From Vibrio breoganii (GTDB taxonomy: Bacteria; Pseudomonadota; Gammaproteobacteria; Enterobacterales; Vibrionaceae): a stretch of DNA of 64,000 bases. The stretch lies in NCBI RefSeq assembly GCF_001677275.1, contig NZ_CP016177.1, positions 558,001 to 622,000 of the forward strand, written 5' to 3'. Below the pieces are notes generated by a model. That model saw only the letters and a program-made list of their open reading frames with translations, did no database searches and was not told the DNA's origin. Below are positions 19,933 to 28,014 of the stretch, in pieces; position 1 is the first letter of the stretch; each line of letters starts with the position of its first letter. A program made the position numbers and the translations under genes.

Positions 19933-20940
19933 ATGGATATGTCTAAAGCAAATAAGAAGGTTACTGTTCAGCAAGTTGCTGAAGTTGCGGGTGTTTCCGC
20001 AAGCACAGTATCTCGGTTTTTAAACCAAACCACCTATATTGCGGATAACAAAAAGAGAGATATTCTTGAGGCCATTCGTCAGACAGGCTATCGCGCTCGC
20101 GTAGCAAAATGTAATGAGAGATTAAATAAGAGCAGAACCATAGGCGTTCTGGTTCAAAACCCCGAAAGCCCGCACACGACCCGCATCATTGAAGATATGG
20201 AAAAAGTGCTCATTGCCTGTGGCTATTCAATCTTAATTGCAGCAGGTCATTGGCAACCTAAAAGCCAATTGCATGCCTTAGAGTATCTTAAGAAGAGTGA
20301 TGTTGATGGTGTTGTTATCGTGACCGGTAACCTTAAACCGCAACAAATCATGGATTATGCCAAATCACTGCCTGTTATTGCCGTTGGATACCAACTCTCC
20401 GGCGAAAATGTGCATTCATTGAGTATCGATAACTCTATTGGTGGCTACATGGCAACCCTGCATTTATTGCAAAAGGGCCACACCCAAATTGCTCATATCA
20501 AAGGAATACAGGAGCAGCCTGATGGGGCTGCACGCTTTGAAGGGTACAAGCATGCGCTTAGGGAAGCGGGACTGGACATCAAACCCCAGTTAATTAAACA
20601 AGGCGACTTCAACAGTGAGTCAGGGTATCAAAACACCATTGAATTGCTTGATTCTAAAGTGCCGTTTACAGCTATTTTTGCTGGCAATGATCAAACTGCG
20701 TATGGCGCAATTAAAGCGCTGCATGATAGAGGGTTAAGAGTACCAGAAGATGTAGCGGTAATCGGTTTTGATGATCTCGCCACTTCGCGATATTTCACGC
20801 CGTCGTTGACAACGATGAGGCAACCCATAGAAGAGATCGGGGCAGTATGCGCCGAGTCTATGATCCGCATCTTAGAGATAGGGAAGCCGCTGACACCGCG
20901 ACTTCCCCCTATAGAACTGCTAGTTCGCCAATCGACTTAA
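19933..20940 (+). CDS. LacI/GalR-family transcriptional regulator (second of two)
   Basis: 335 residues from the ATG at 19933, with GGAG 5 bases upstream; a further ATG at 19939 is possible. The HTH is VTVQQVAEVAGVSASTVSRF and the sensor domain begins RTIGVLVQNPESPHTTRII. It follows the first regulator by 19 bp in the same direction, so the two are probably co-transcribed. They are clearly diverged rather than a recent duplication. Its stop overlaps the convergent ubiV stop in the sequence TTAA. Confidence 0.9.
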   Translation: MDMSKANKKVTVQQVAEVAGVSASTVSRFLNQTTYIADNKKRDILEAIRQTGYRARVAKCNERLNKSRTIGVLVQNPESPHTTRIIEDMEKVLIACGYSILIAAGHWQPKSQLHALEYLKKSDVDGVVIVTGNLKPQQIMDYAKSLPVIAVGYQLSGENVHSLSIDNSIGGYMATLHLLQKGHTQIAHIKGIQEQPDGAARFEGYKHALREAGLDIKPQLIKQGDFNSESGYQNTIELLDSKVPFTAIFAGNDQTAYGAIKALHDRGLRVPEDVAVIGFDDLATSRYFTPSLTTMRQPIEEIGAVCAESMIRILEIGKPLTPRLPPIELLVRQST

Positions 20941-21809
20941 CGTAGTTCAAGTCCTGCAATTTGATGCCAGTAACCATTACACTGGCGATCTTCAATGATA
21001 ATCGGGCTTTCACCCGCTTCATTCGCCTTGAAGGCATCAAGATGCGTAAAGGTATCTACCCCAAGCGGACTCAAACGAACCACATCAACCAATCCTTGCA
21101 TTGATGGAATGTCGTTCCCTAGGTTGTAGCAATAGCCTGACTGAGTTTGGATTCCGTTTAAATTAAAAACAGTCTGGCCTTCTTGGCTGTCCACTTTAAG
21201 ACCAGTAGGGTACTTAATGCAGCAGGTCTCACAGTCATCTTTTGCCTTGTTTTCTGCGCGAGCGGTAAAGCAGCGTGCGGAGTAGGCCAGAGGTAAATAG
21301 CCGTGACTAAATACTTCAACCTCGAACTTATTGCGAATACCAATCTCATCACACTGGTTCAAGGTATTGGATAGCCAATCACGAGACAACTCTACCGGCA
21401 TACACCAACGAATCATTCCCTGTTTAAGGAATAAATTGAGCGTATGCGCGTTGTAGGTATTAACCGCAGGCCCTACAACAAAGGGCACGCCTTTTTCGTT
21501 GGCCAGTTGAATAGCAGAGACGTCATTGGCTTCAATGGCGAAGTCACCGTTATCGATGTACTTCTTCATGATGTTCACCTCACTCGGTGCTTCAAGTAAC
21601 GCCATGGTGGAGAGCACCACTTGCTTACCTGAATCAGCAAGATCTTTGGCGATATCAAACCAATGCTTTGGTTTCACTTCTCTGCGTTTCGAGCACACTG
21701 ACTCACCCAGGTAAATGACATCAGCATTAGATTGTTTTGCTTGCTGATAAAAGCTTTCTACATCTTGTTTTGGCCAAAAGTAGAGTAGAGGCCCTAATGA
21801 ATACTTCAT
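20937..21809 (-). CDS. ubiV: O2-independent ubiquinone hydroxylation protein UbiV (U32 peptidase family)
   Basis: Partner of UbiU in oxygen-independent ring hydroxylation during anaerobic ubiquinone synthesis (shown for E. coli YhbV). The 290 residues from the ATG at 21809 start MKYSLGPLLYFWPKQ. Cysteines expected to hold a 4Fe-4S cluster are present: Cys39 in GESVCSKRR, and the ARCFTARAENKAKDDCETCC cluster near residues 180-197. The ubiU stop is 14 bp upstream, so ubiU-ubiV form an operon. Confidence 0.93.
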   Translation of the reverse strand: MKYSLGPLLYFWPKQDVESFYQQAKQSNADVIYLGESVCSKRREVKPKHWFDIAKDLADSGKQVVLSTMALLEAPSEVNIMKKYIDNGDFAIEANDVSAIQLANEKGVPFVVGPAVNTYNAHTLNLFLKQGMIRWCMPVELSRDWLSNTLNQCDEIGIRNKFEVEVFSHGYLPLAYSARCFTARAENKAKDDCETCCIKYPTGLKVDSQEGQTVFNLNGIQTQSGYCYNLGNDIPSMQGLVDVVRLSPLGVDTFTHLDAFKANEAGESPIIIEDRQCNGYWHQIAGLELR

Positions 21810-21823
21810 ATTAATATCTCCTA

Positions 21824-22837
21824 CTATTGCCATTTGCGATGATATGCGCCGAGGGTGGTTTGGGTTCCCTCTGATACGTTGGCCAGTGCTTTGTCCCATT
21901 CAGGCTGTACCTGATAGTTTTCTGGATCTCGCTGATAGGCATCAATCGCTGCGCGCCAGGTACGAGTCACCTGCTCAACGTAAGCGGGGCTGCGTTGGCG
22001 ACCTTCAATTTTCACGGATGCCACATTGGCGGCAAATAGCTCAGGCAATAGGGACAAGGTGTTTAAACTAGTGGGCTCTTCTAGAGCATGGTAGAGCTTG
22101 TTTTCACCCTCAACAGTGGCATTGAAGCGTCCCTTACATAGGGTTGGGTAGCCCGCATTTTCACCTTGAGCATAGCGATCAATTAGGATCTCGTTCAGTC
22201 TAGATTCAAGGCCAGAATCGGTTTCTTGCCAGCGAACATATTTAGCTGGAGAGCATGCGCCAACGGTGTTTGGGGATTCCCCTGTCAGGTAAGAAGACAG
22301 GTAACAGCGACCTTCAGACATGATACATAGGCTGCCAAAGGCAAAGACTTCCAGTTCCACATCAGAGGTAAGATTTCTAGAAAGCTGTTTAACCTGGTGA
22401 ATGGATAGCACTCGTGGCAGAACTACACGCTTAATGTTGAAGTTACTGTGGTAATAATCAACCGCGGCGACGTTGGTCGCGGATGCTTGAACTGACAGAT
22501 GAAGCTCAAGCTCTGGGTAGCGTCTTGCGGCGTATTCTAATACGGCAATATCGGCCACAATGAGGGCATCAATGCCATTTTGCGCTGCCATATCCACAGC
22601 ATTGGTCCATCGCTCAAACCCTGATGGCTGAGCAAAGGTATTTAATGCCACATGAATTTTCTTGTTGGCGTTGTGCACATACTGCACCGCTTTCTCGAAT
22701 TTTTTACCGTTGAAGTTTAAACCAGCGAAGTGACGGGCATTAGTATCGTCTTTAAAGCCGACATAAACCGCATCCGCGCCACAATCAATGGCTGTTTTCA
22801 GTGCAGGTAGATTACCCGCGGGGCAGAGTAGTTCCAT
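21824..22837 (-). CDS. ubiU: O2-independent ubiquinone hydroxylation protein UbiU (U32 peptidase family)
   Basis: Forms a heterodimer with UbiV. The 337 residues begin MELLCPAGNLPALKTAIDCGADAVYVG, the U32 family signature. The 4Fe-4S cysteines are visible in FGSLCIMSEGRCYLSSYLTG, GACSPAKY and YPTLCKGRF. The genes run divergently from ubiT, as in E. coli yhbUV/yhbT, so one intergenic region of about 190 bp should control all three. Confidence 0.94.
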   Translation of the reverse strand: MELLCPAGNLPALKTAIDCGADAVYVGFKDDTNARHFAGLNFNGKKFEKAVQYVHNANKKIHVALNTFAQPSGFERWTNAVDMAAQNGIDALIVADIAVLEYAARRYPELELHLSVQASATNVAAVDYYHSNFNIKRVVLPRVLSIHQVKQLSRNLTSDVELEVFAFGSLCIMSEGRCYLSSYLTGESPNTVGACSPAKYVRWQETDSGLESRLNEILIDRYAQGENAGYPTLCKGRFNATVEGENKLYHALEEPTSLNTLSLLPELFAANVASVKIEGRQRSPAYVEQVTRTWRAAIDAYQRDPENYQVQPEWDKALANVSEGTQTTLGAYHRKWQ

Positions 22838-22954
22838 AATTCTGATAATTTACTGAGCAAATAGTGAAGCAGTTTATCTACAGGTGATGAGTCGGTAATT
22901 GATATGGGGCAGTTTTGTTATTCGCCTGTATGATTTTTAATCGCGCTATGTAGT

Positions 22955-22968
22955 AGTTTGACCAAACT
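22955..22968. promoter_or_regulatory. 14-bp dyad in the ubiU/ubiT divergent promoter region
   Basis: AGTTTG-AC-CAAACT is a perfect dyad between the divergent ubiU and ubiT genes. It does not match the FNR consensus TTGAT-N4-ATCAA, and no good FNR site is seen in this gap. The binding factor is unknown. Confidence 0.35.
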
Positions 22969-23030
22969 CAGTTCATTTATTTGCGCAATTCAGTATGATG
23001 AGCACCAAACTATGGATGAGAGTAGTAATC

Positions 23031-23567
23031 GTGCTTGAGAAAGTTAGACAACAATTAGTCGCAAATGCCGCGACCATTTTTCGTGTTCCTGCCAAATTAA
23101 TGCCAGCAAAGATTCAAAGTATGACCCTATTAGAAGGCCTCAAACTTGCTTTTAAAGAAGCATTGGAAGATGGCGATTTTGAATTTCTCGAGGGCAAGTG
23201 GCTGAAGGTTTCTGTTAGCGATATGGATCTTAGCTGGTTCATCAGTTGTGATGACGGACAGCTATTGGTCAATACTGAACAAACGGAACATCATGTTAGC
23301 TTTAGTGGCTCATTGAATGATCTGGTTCTCATCGCAGGAAGAAAAGAAGACCCTGATACCTTGTTTTTCCAACGTCGCTTAAGCATTGAAGGTGATACTG
23401 AACTAGGGTTAGAAGTTAAGAACCTAATGGACAGTGTTGACCTAGATGCACTACCAAAAACAGTGAGAGTTGGCTTGGAGCAATTAGCAACATTCGTTTC
23501 TAAAGGCGTTCAGACCTCAACTGAATTATCATCAAACTCGATGAGAGAGACTGAAAATGCTTATTAG
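23031..23567 (+). CDS. ubiT: Ubiquinone biosynthesis accessory factor UbiT (SCP2 domain)
   Basis: Lipid-binding SCP2-fold protein required with UbiU/UbiV for anaerobic ubiquinone synthesis in E. coli. The GTG at 23031, preceded by GAGAG at 8 bp, gives 178 residues starting MLEKVRQQLVANAATIFR. ATGs at 22995, 22998 and 23016 are possible alternatives. SCP2 features include the GKWLKVSVSDMDLSWF and FSGSLNDLVLIAGRKEDPDTLFFQRRL stretches. It overlaps the next gene by 11 bases. Confidence 0.88.
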   Translation: MLEKVRQQLVANAATIFRVPAKLMPAKIQSMTLLEGLKLAFKEALEDGDFEFLEGKWLKVSVSDMDLSWFISCDDGQLLVNTEQTEHHVSFSGSLNDLVLIAGRKEDPDTLFFQRRLSIEGDTELGLEVKNLMDSVDLDALPKTVRVGLEQLATFVSKGVQTSTELSSNSMRETENAY

Positions 23568-24060
23568 AACGGAAGCGCCTGCGGACAATCTTGGAATTCT
23601 CGCTCTTTTAGAGCACGCTTTCCCAACAGATGCTGAATCAAAGTTGGTTAACAGCCTTAGAGAGAATGGCAAAATCACCCTAAGTATTGTGGCAAGCGAT
23701 GACGAAGGGAAAGTGATCGGTTGTGCTCAGTTCTCACCGGTAACCCTTTCTGGTAATGATTATGGTTGGCAGGGATTAGCGCCTGTAGCCGTGCACGAAG
23801 ATTACCGTAATCAGGGCATTGCTGAGAAGATGATCAAAGAAGGTCTGGATTCATTGTTGGAGTTTGGCTACTCTGCCTGTGTTGTATTAGGTGAACCTGA
23901 ATACTACTCTCGCTTCGGTTTCTCGTGTGCTGAAAAGAACCGCTTTCGTTGTCAATGGGATCTACCTGTCGGTGTTTTTCAGGTATTAGATCTGACCGGC
24001 GAAAGCTTCGATGGCCTTTCTGGTCTTATTGAATACTGTGAAGAATTTGATCAATTCTGA
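23557..24060 (+). CDS. yhbS: GNAT-family N-acetyltransferase (YhbS type)
   Basis: 167 residues with the GNAT acetyl-CoA pyrophosphate-binding stretch VHEDYRNQGIAEKMIKEG (consensus R/Q-x-x-G-x-G/A) and the YhbS-typical GEPEYYSRFGF. It overlaps ubiT by 11 bases, the same pairing as yhbT-yhbS in E. coli. The substrate is unknown. Confidence 0.85.
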   Translation: MLIRTEAPADNLGILALLEHAFPTDAESKLVNSLRENGKITLSIVASDDEGKVIGCAQFSPVTLSGNDYGWQGLAPVAVHEDYRNQGIAEKMIKEGLDSLLEFGYSACVVLGEPEYYSRFGFSCAEKNRFRCQWDLPVGVFQVLDLTGESFDGLSGLIEYCEEFDQF

Positions 24061-24067
24061 GGCTCCA

Positions 24068-24469
24068 TTGAAATCAAACAACTCCTCTGCATTTTTAGCT
24101 GAAATGGACATTCAGGAGTGGCATCTTGCCCACCCTGAGAAACTTCAAGGCTATCAACAACCTGAGATCTCACTTGAGGACTCGGTGAAGCTATTGTTTG
24201 TGTCACCTCAAGTGCCTTCTGGGCACTACGCTGAATTTCTACAAAAAGTATTGAAGGCGATGAAGTTAGATCTTAGCAATTGCCGACATCTTTATCCTAA
24301 TCAACTTCAGCAGTTGGGTGCGCATTCCCTGCAATGGCTTTGGTTCAGTGATTGTGCATCGCAGCCACTCGACGGCGTTAAAGTTATCGCATCTCCAGCA
24401 CTCTCTGAGATAGATGGTCACAACCAAAACCGTCGTCAACTATGGAATCAAATACAAGCCAATGCCTGA
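24068..24469 (+). CDS. holD: DNA polymerase III psi subunit HolD
   Basis: Links the clamp loader to chi and SSB. Recognised from the N-terminal AFLAEMDIQEWHLAHPEKLQGY region and C-terminal VIASPALSEIDGHNQNRRQLWNQI, together with its place directly upstream of rimI as in E. coli. The start is uncertain: TTG at 24068 (GAGG about 6 bases upstream, 133 residues) is preferred, with ATG at 24104 as the alternative. The farther ATG at 24011 would overlap yhbS by 50 bases. The 3' end overlaps rimI. Confidence 0.85.
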   Translation: MKSNNSSAFLAEMDIQEWHLAHPEKLQGYQQPEISLEDSVKLLFVSPQVPSGHYAEFLQKVLKAMKLDLSNCRHLYPNQLQQLGAHSLQWLWFSDCASQPLDGVKVIASPALSEIDGHNQNRRQLWNQIQANA

Positions 24470-24905
24470 TCTTGTCCCGTTAGCGCCATCGCACCTAGAG
24501 AAGGTGTGGCAGATAGAATCTAAAGCACACTCTCATCCCTGGAAACGCTCTATGATTGACGATCTTGCCAGTCGCGGGGCTATGCACTTTGCTTTTGTCC
24601 AAGATGATCAAGTTGTCGGTTATTTTTATGCGCAGAATATTGTCGGTGAAGTGACTTTACTTAATGTCGCGATAGACCCGCAGTGCCAAGGTCAAGGGCT
24701 GGGTAGCAAGCTGGTTGAGGGCTTTATTGAAATGTGTGAGCAAAAGGGGATTGATAGTATTTGGCTTGAGGTACGTGAATCAAACCAAATAGCTCAATCG
24801 CTATACCTTAGCGCTGGCTTTAATGAAGTCGATAGACGCAACAACTATTACCCAGCAGCTGGTGGTCGTGAAGATGCGATCATTATGAGTTATCTCTGCC
24901 TCTAA
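24462..24905 (+). CDS. rimI: Ribosomal protein S18 alanine N-acetyltransferase
   Basis: GNAT enzyme that acetylates the N-terminal alanine of S18. 147 residues from the ATG at 24462, overlapping the holD stop (ATGCCTGA). Motif A reads LLNVAIDPQCQGQGLGSKLVEG, shown in part as VAIDPQCQGQGLGS. WLEVRESNQIAQSLYLSAGF and the catalytic-region YYP are typical for RimI. The holD-rimI pairing confirms the assignment. Confidence 0.94.
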   Translation: MPDLVPLAPSHLEKVWQIESKAHSHPWKRSMIDDLASRGAMHFAFVQDDQVVGYFYAQNIVGEVTLLNVAIDPQCQGQGLGSKLVEGFIEMCEQKGIDSIWLEVRESNQIAQSLYLSAGFNEVDRRNNYYPAAGGREDAIIMSYLCL

Positions 24906-24916
24906 TCTTCCTAAGA

Positions 24917-24950
24917 ATCGCTACGGCTTAAGTCAGTAGCGATTTTTTTT
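24917..24950 (+). terminator. Intrinsic terminator of holD-rimI
   Basis: AATCGCTAC-10 nt-GTAGCGATT stem followed by eight T in total, 12 bases after the rimI stop. Confidence 0.92.
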
Positions 24951-25055
24951 ATCCTTTATTCATCGTTACTTTGCGTGGACCTAGGATAGTTCTGCCTGAT
25001 TTTTGCCCGCCACGCCTAACAAATGCAACTGCTTCTCATTCACCACTGGTTTTTA

Positions 25056-25069
25056 TTGATCTAGATCAG
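25056..25069. promoter_or_regulatory. FNR-type box upstream of hcp
   Basis: TTGAT-CTAG-ATCAG matches the FNR consensus TTGAT-N4-ATCAA at 9 of 10 positions and lies 104 bp before the hcp ATG. This suggests anaerobic activation. Confidence 0.8.
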
Positions 25070-25136
25070 CTAGGCATTAAGTTGCAATTAAAATGCTTCT
25101 TTAAAGGATGATGAAATACTAATATTTGCCACTCAT

Positions 25137-25159
25137 AACATATATTTTAAATATCATTT
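25137..25159. promoter_or_regulatory. NsrR-like palindrome overlapping the hcp leader
   Basis: An 11-1-11 A/T-rich dyad (AACATATATTT-T-AAATATCATTT) with 8 of 11 positions symmetric, ending about 14 bases before the hcp start. NsrR, the NO-sensing repressor, binds 11-1-11 sites and controls hcp-hcr in many gammaproteobacteria, and the location suits repression. A HcpR-type regulator is an alternative. Confidence 0.55.
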
Positions 25160-25172
25160 AAGGGAAGGCGAA

Positions 25173-26834
25173 ATGTTCTGTATTCAATGTGAGCAAACAA
25201 TGCAAACTCCAGTTGCCAATGGCTGCCAATACGCCATGGGTATGTGTGGTAAAACAGCAGAGATTTCTGATCTACAAGACGTATTGATTTACATCCTTCA
25301 AGGTGTGAGCGCGTACGCCAACGCAGCGCGCGATCTAGGTGTTGTAGACTCAGAAGCAGATGCGTACGTGCCACAAGCATTCTTTGCAACCTTGACCAAC
25401 GTGAACTTCGATGATGCACGTTTGATTGAATACACAGAACAAGCGCTTTCTTACAAAGCTAAGCTAAAAGCGGCTTACGAGGCGGCATGTGTGCTGCAAA
25501 ACGTTGAGCCTAAAGTGCTTGAAGGTGCTGCGCAATTCACCATTGAAGCCGAAAAAGTCACCTTACTAAGCAAAGCAACGGATACTGCGCTGAACCACGA
25601 TGTGAGTGAAGTGGGTGAAGATATCTTAGGTCTGCGTCTACTTGCCCTATATGGCCTAAAGGGTGTTGCCGCTTATATGGAGCACGCACGTATCCTTGGT
25701 CAGCAAAATGACGAAGTGTACGCTGAGTTCCACCGCATTATGGCTCGCCTTGGTGAGAACCCAAGTGAAATGAATGAGCTTCTTGAGCTTGCTATGGCAT
25801 GTGGTCATTTGAACTACAGCGTAATGAAAATGCTAGATACCGGCGAAACTGAGGCCTTTGGACACCCTGTTCCTACTAAAGTGAACATGAAGCCCATCGC
25901 AGGTAAGGCGATCTTGGTATCAGGTCACGACCTTATTGACCTGAAATACATCCTTGAGCAAACCAAAGACAAGGGCATCAACGTGTATACCCACGGTGAG
26001 ATGCTGCCTGCGCACGCATATCCTGAACTGGGTGGCAAACACCCGCATCTAGTCGGTAACTACGGCAGTGCTTGGCAAAACCAGCAAAAAGAATTTGCGA
26101 ACTTCCCTGGCGCAATCGTGATGACATCTAACTGTCTGATCAACCCAGAAACCAATGGTTATGCGGATCGTATGTTCACTCGTAATATCGTAGGCTGGCC
26201 TGGTGTTGAGCATCACACAGGGCATGATTTCTCTGCTGTGATTGAGAAAGCGCTGGAGTGTGAAGGCTTCAAGTTTGACGAGATCCCGCTGTACACGACC
26301 ACAGGTTTTGCTCATAACGCATTAATGGAAGCAGCACCTGCCGTCATCGAGCAAGTGAAAGCGGGCAATATCCGTCACTTCTTCCTAGTTGGCGGGTGTG
26401 ATGGTGATAAAAAAGAGCGTAACTACTTTACAGAGTTCACCAAAGCAGCGCCTCAAGATACGCTGATCCTGACTCTTGCATGCGGTAAGTTTAAGTTTAA
26501 CGACCTAGAGTTTGGCGACGTGAATGGTATTCCGCGTCTATTGGATGTGGGCCAATGTAACGACGCTTACTCTGCAATTCAGTTAGCACTGGCTTTGGCT
26601 GATACGTTTGAGTGTGGTGTAAACGAATTGCCTCTGTCGTTGATTCTGTCTTGGTTTGAGCAAAAGGCGATTGCCATATTGCTGACTCTATTAGCTCTGG
26701 GTATTAAAGATATCCGCGTAGGTCCTACCGCGCCAGCATTCTTAACTGAGAACCTACTTAATCATCTTAATGAGCAAACGGGCCTTCGCTTGATCACTAC
26801 GGTTGAGCAAGATCTTGCTGATATCCTAGGTTAA
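25173..26834 (+). CDS. hcp: Hydroxylamine reductase / hybrid cluster protein Hcp
   Basis: Hybrid Fe-S cluster enzyme; in E. coli it acts as a high-affinity NO reductase and protein S-nitrosylase, and it also reduces hydroxylamine. At 553 residues it is of E. coli (class II) length. The N-terminal cluster motif Cys3-x2-Cys6-x11-Cys18-x6-Cys25 ([20 protein letters not shown]...) fits class II enzymes with a [2Fe-2S] cluster. Hybrid-cluster ligand regions [21 protein letters not shown] and GGCDGD..ERNY are present. It has an FNR box and an NsrR-like site upstream. Confidence 0.96.
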   Translation: MFCIQCEQTMQTPVANGCQYAMGMCGKTAEISDLQDVLIYILQGVSAYANAARDLGVVDSEADAYVPQAFFATLTNVNFDDARLIEYTEQALSYKAKLKAAYEAACVLQNVEPKVLEGAAQFTIEAEKVTLLSKATDTALNHDVSEVGEDILGLRLLALYGLKGVAAYMEHARILGQQNDEVYAEFHRIMARLGENPSEMNELLELAMACGHLNYSVMKMLDTGETEAFGHPVPTKVNMKPIAGKAILVSGHDLIDLKYILEQTKDKGINVYTHGEMLPAHAYPELGGKHPHLVGNYGSAWQNQQKEFANFPGAIVMTSNCLINPETNGYADRMFTRNIVGWPGVEHHTGHDFSAVIEKALECEGFKFDEIPLYTTTGFAHNALMEAAPAVIEQVKAGNIRHFFLVGGCDGDKKERNYFTEFTKAAPQDTLILTLACGKFKFNDLEFGDVNGIPRLLDVGQCNDAYSAIQLALALADTFECGVNELPLSLILSWFEQKAIAILLTLLALGIKDIRVGPTAPAFLTENLLNHLNEQTGLRLITTVEQDLADILG

Positions 26835-26852
26835 TCCAAGCTTGAACCCCAT

Positions 26853-26877
26853 AGAGGAGCTTGGCTCCTCTTTTTTT
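26853..26877 (+). terminator. Intrinsic terminator between hcp and hcr
   Basis: AGAGGAGC-TTG-GCTCCTCT with seven T, 18 bases after the hcp stop and 25 bases before the hcr ATG. It would lower hcr relative to hcp, or separate the two genes. Confidence 0.88.
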
Positions 26878-26901
26878 GACTGCTAACTATGAGTTTTAAA
26901 G

Positions 26902-27885
26902 ATGCAACTGACCTGTACAGACATTCGCCAAGACACCTCCGATGTAACGACTTATTGGTTTGAAACCAGTGGTGATATTGATTTTATTCCAGGGCAATTC
27001 TTGCCTCTTGAAGTGGATATTGAGGGAGAGACCCATCAGCGCTGTTATTCACTGGCCTCCATGCCGGGTGAGAAACACTGCAGTCTAACGATCAAGCGCG
27101 TAGAGGGTGGGCTAGTATCGAACTATCTTGCGGACAGTTTTTCTGTTGGCCACAGCTTACGTAGCGGCAGTGCAGCCGGTGACTTTACTATTCAGTTAGT
27201 GGATGAACAGTCATTATTGATGCTAAGTGCGGGCTGCGGGATCACGCCGCTTTATTCAATGTTGCAGGCTCGATTAGCGCAAAATCCAGATGCGGATATT
27301 GTGTTTGTTCACAGTGCTAGTACCCCAAGTGATCGCATCTATGTGCAAGAGCTAGAAGCGCTTGCAAAGCAGTATACAAATTTAAAATTGATTTGGGCGG
27401 TAAGCCGTGATGATGAACTAGGTCAGTACCATGGGCGCTTATCGCAAGAGCTTCTGCAATTACAAGTCAGTGATATTTCCTCTCGCACTGTATTAATGTG
27501 CGGGCCTGAGGCTTACATGCAATCGGCGAAAACATGGTTTGATGCATTAGGGGTGAATGCTGACCAAGTGCATCACGAGCAGTTTCACGGAGCCATCGAA
27601 AAAGTGGCTACAGGTTCGGGTGAACAGTCTCACACGTTAAGTGTCAATGGCACAGAAGTGGCCATCTCTGATGATGAAACTGTGCTTGAGGCGCTAGAGA
27701 AAGAGGGCTTACCTATCTTTGCCGCTTGTCGTGCCGGTGTATGTGGAAGCTGTCGTTGTAAGGGTGATAAAGACAAAGTAGTGAGCTCTACCACTGGGCC
27801 TCTTAGTGAGGAAGACGTAGAGCAAGGTTATTTTCTTGCCTGTACGAGCCAAGTTAACGACGATATGTTTGTTGAAATTGGCTGA
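26902..27885 (+). CDS. hcr: NADH oxidoreductase Hcr (electron donor of Hcp)
   Basis: Flavoprotein that passes electrons from NADH to Hcp. 327 residues: an FAD-binding ferredoxin-reductase domain (RCYSLASMPG about residues 48-57), an NAD-binding domain (MLSAGCGITPLYSML), and a C-terminal plant-type [2Fe-2S] ferredoxin domain with the Cys set CRAGVCGSCRCKG and, later, FLACTSQ. The standard hcp-hcr pairing supports the call. The only start with family-like sequence is the ATG at 26902. Confidence 0.94.
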   Translation: MQLTCTDIRQDTSDVTTYWFETSGDIDFIPGQFLPLEVDIEGETHQRCYSLASMPGEKHCSLTIKRVEGGLVSNYLADSFSVGHSLRSGSAAGDFTIQLVDEQSLLMLSAGCGITPLYSMLQARLAQNPDADIVFVHSASTPSDRIYVQELEALAKQYTNLKLIWAVSRDDELGQYHGRLSQELLQLQVSDISSRTVLMCGPEAYMQSAKTWFDALGVNADQVHHEQFHGAIEKVATGSGEQSHTLSVNGTEVAISDDETVLEALEKEGLPIFAACRAGVCGSCRCKGDKDKVVSSTTGPLSEEDVEQGYFLACTSQVNDDMFVEIG

Positions 27886-27904
27886 TTAACTTGCTGTTAT
27901 TACT

Positions 27905-27933
27905 AAGGCTCAACCTAAGGTTGGGCCTTTATT
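27905..27933 (+). terminator. Probable terminator of hcr
   Basis: AAGGC-T-CAACC-TAA-GGTTG-G-GCCTT stem with an interrupted T tail (TTTATT), about 20 bases after the stop. Confidence 0.75.
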
Positions 27934-28014
27934 CCATAGATAGATTGTGAAATGGCGCAGAATCAGCGAAAATAGCGCCAATTTTCGCCAGTGCACCAAC
28001 TAAAGAATTCGAAC

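Noticed and set aside
22894..22910. Possible FNR site TTGATATGGGGCAG in the ubiU/ubiT gap
   Set aside because: Only the left half matches; the right half does not resemble ATCAA.
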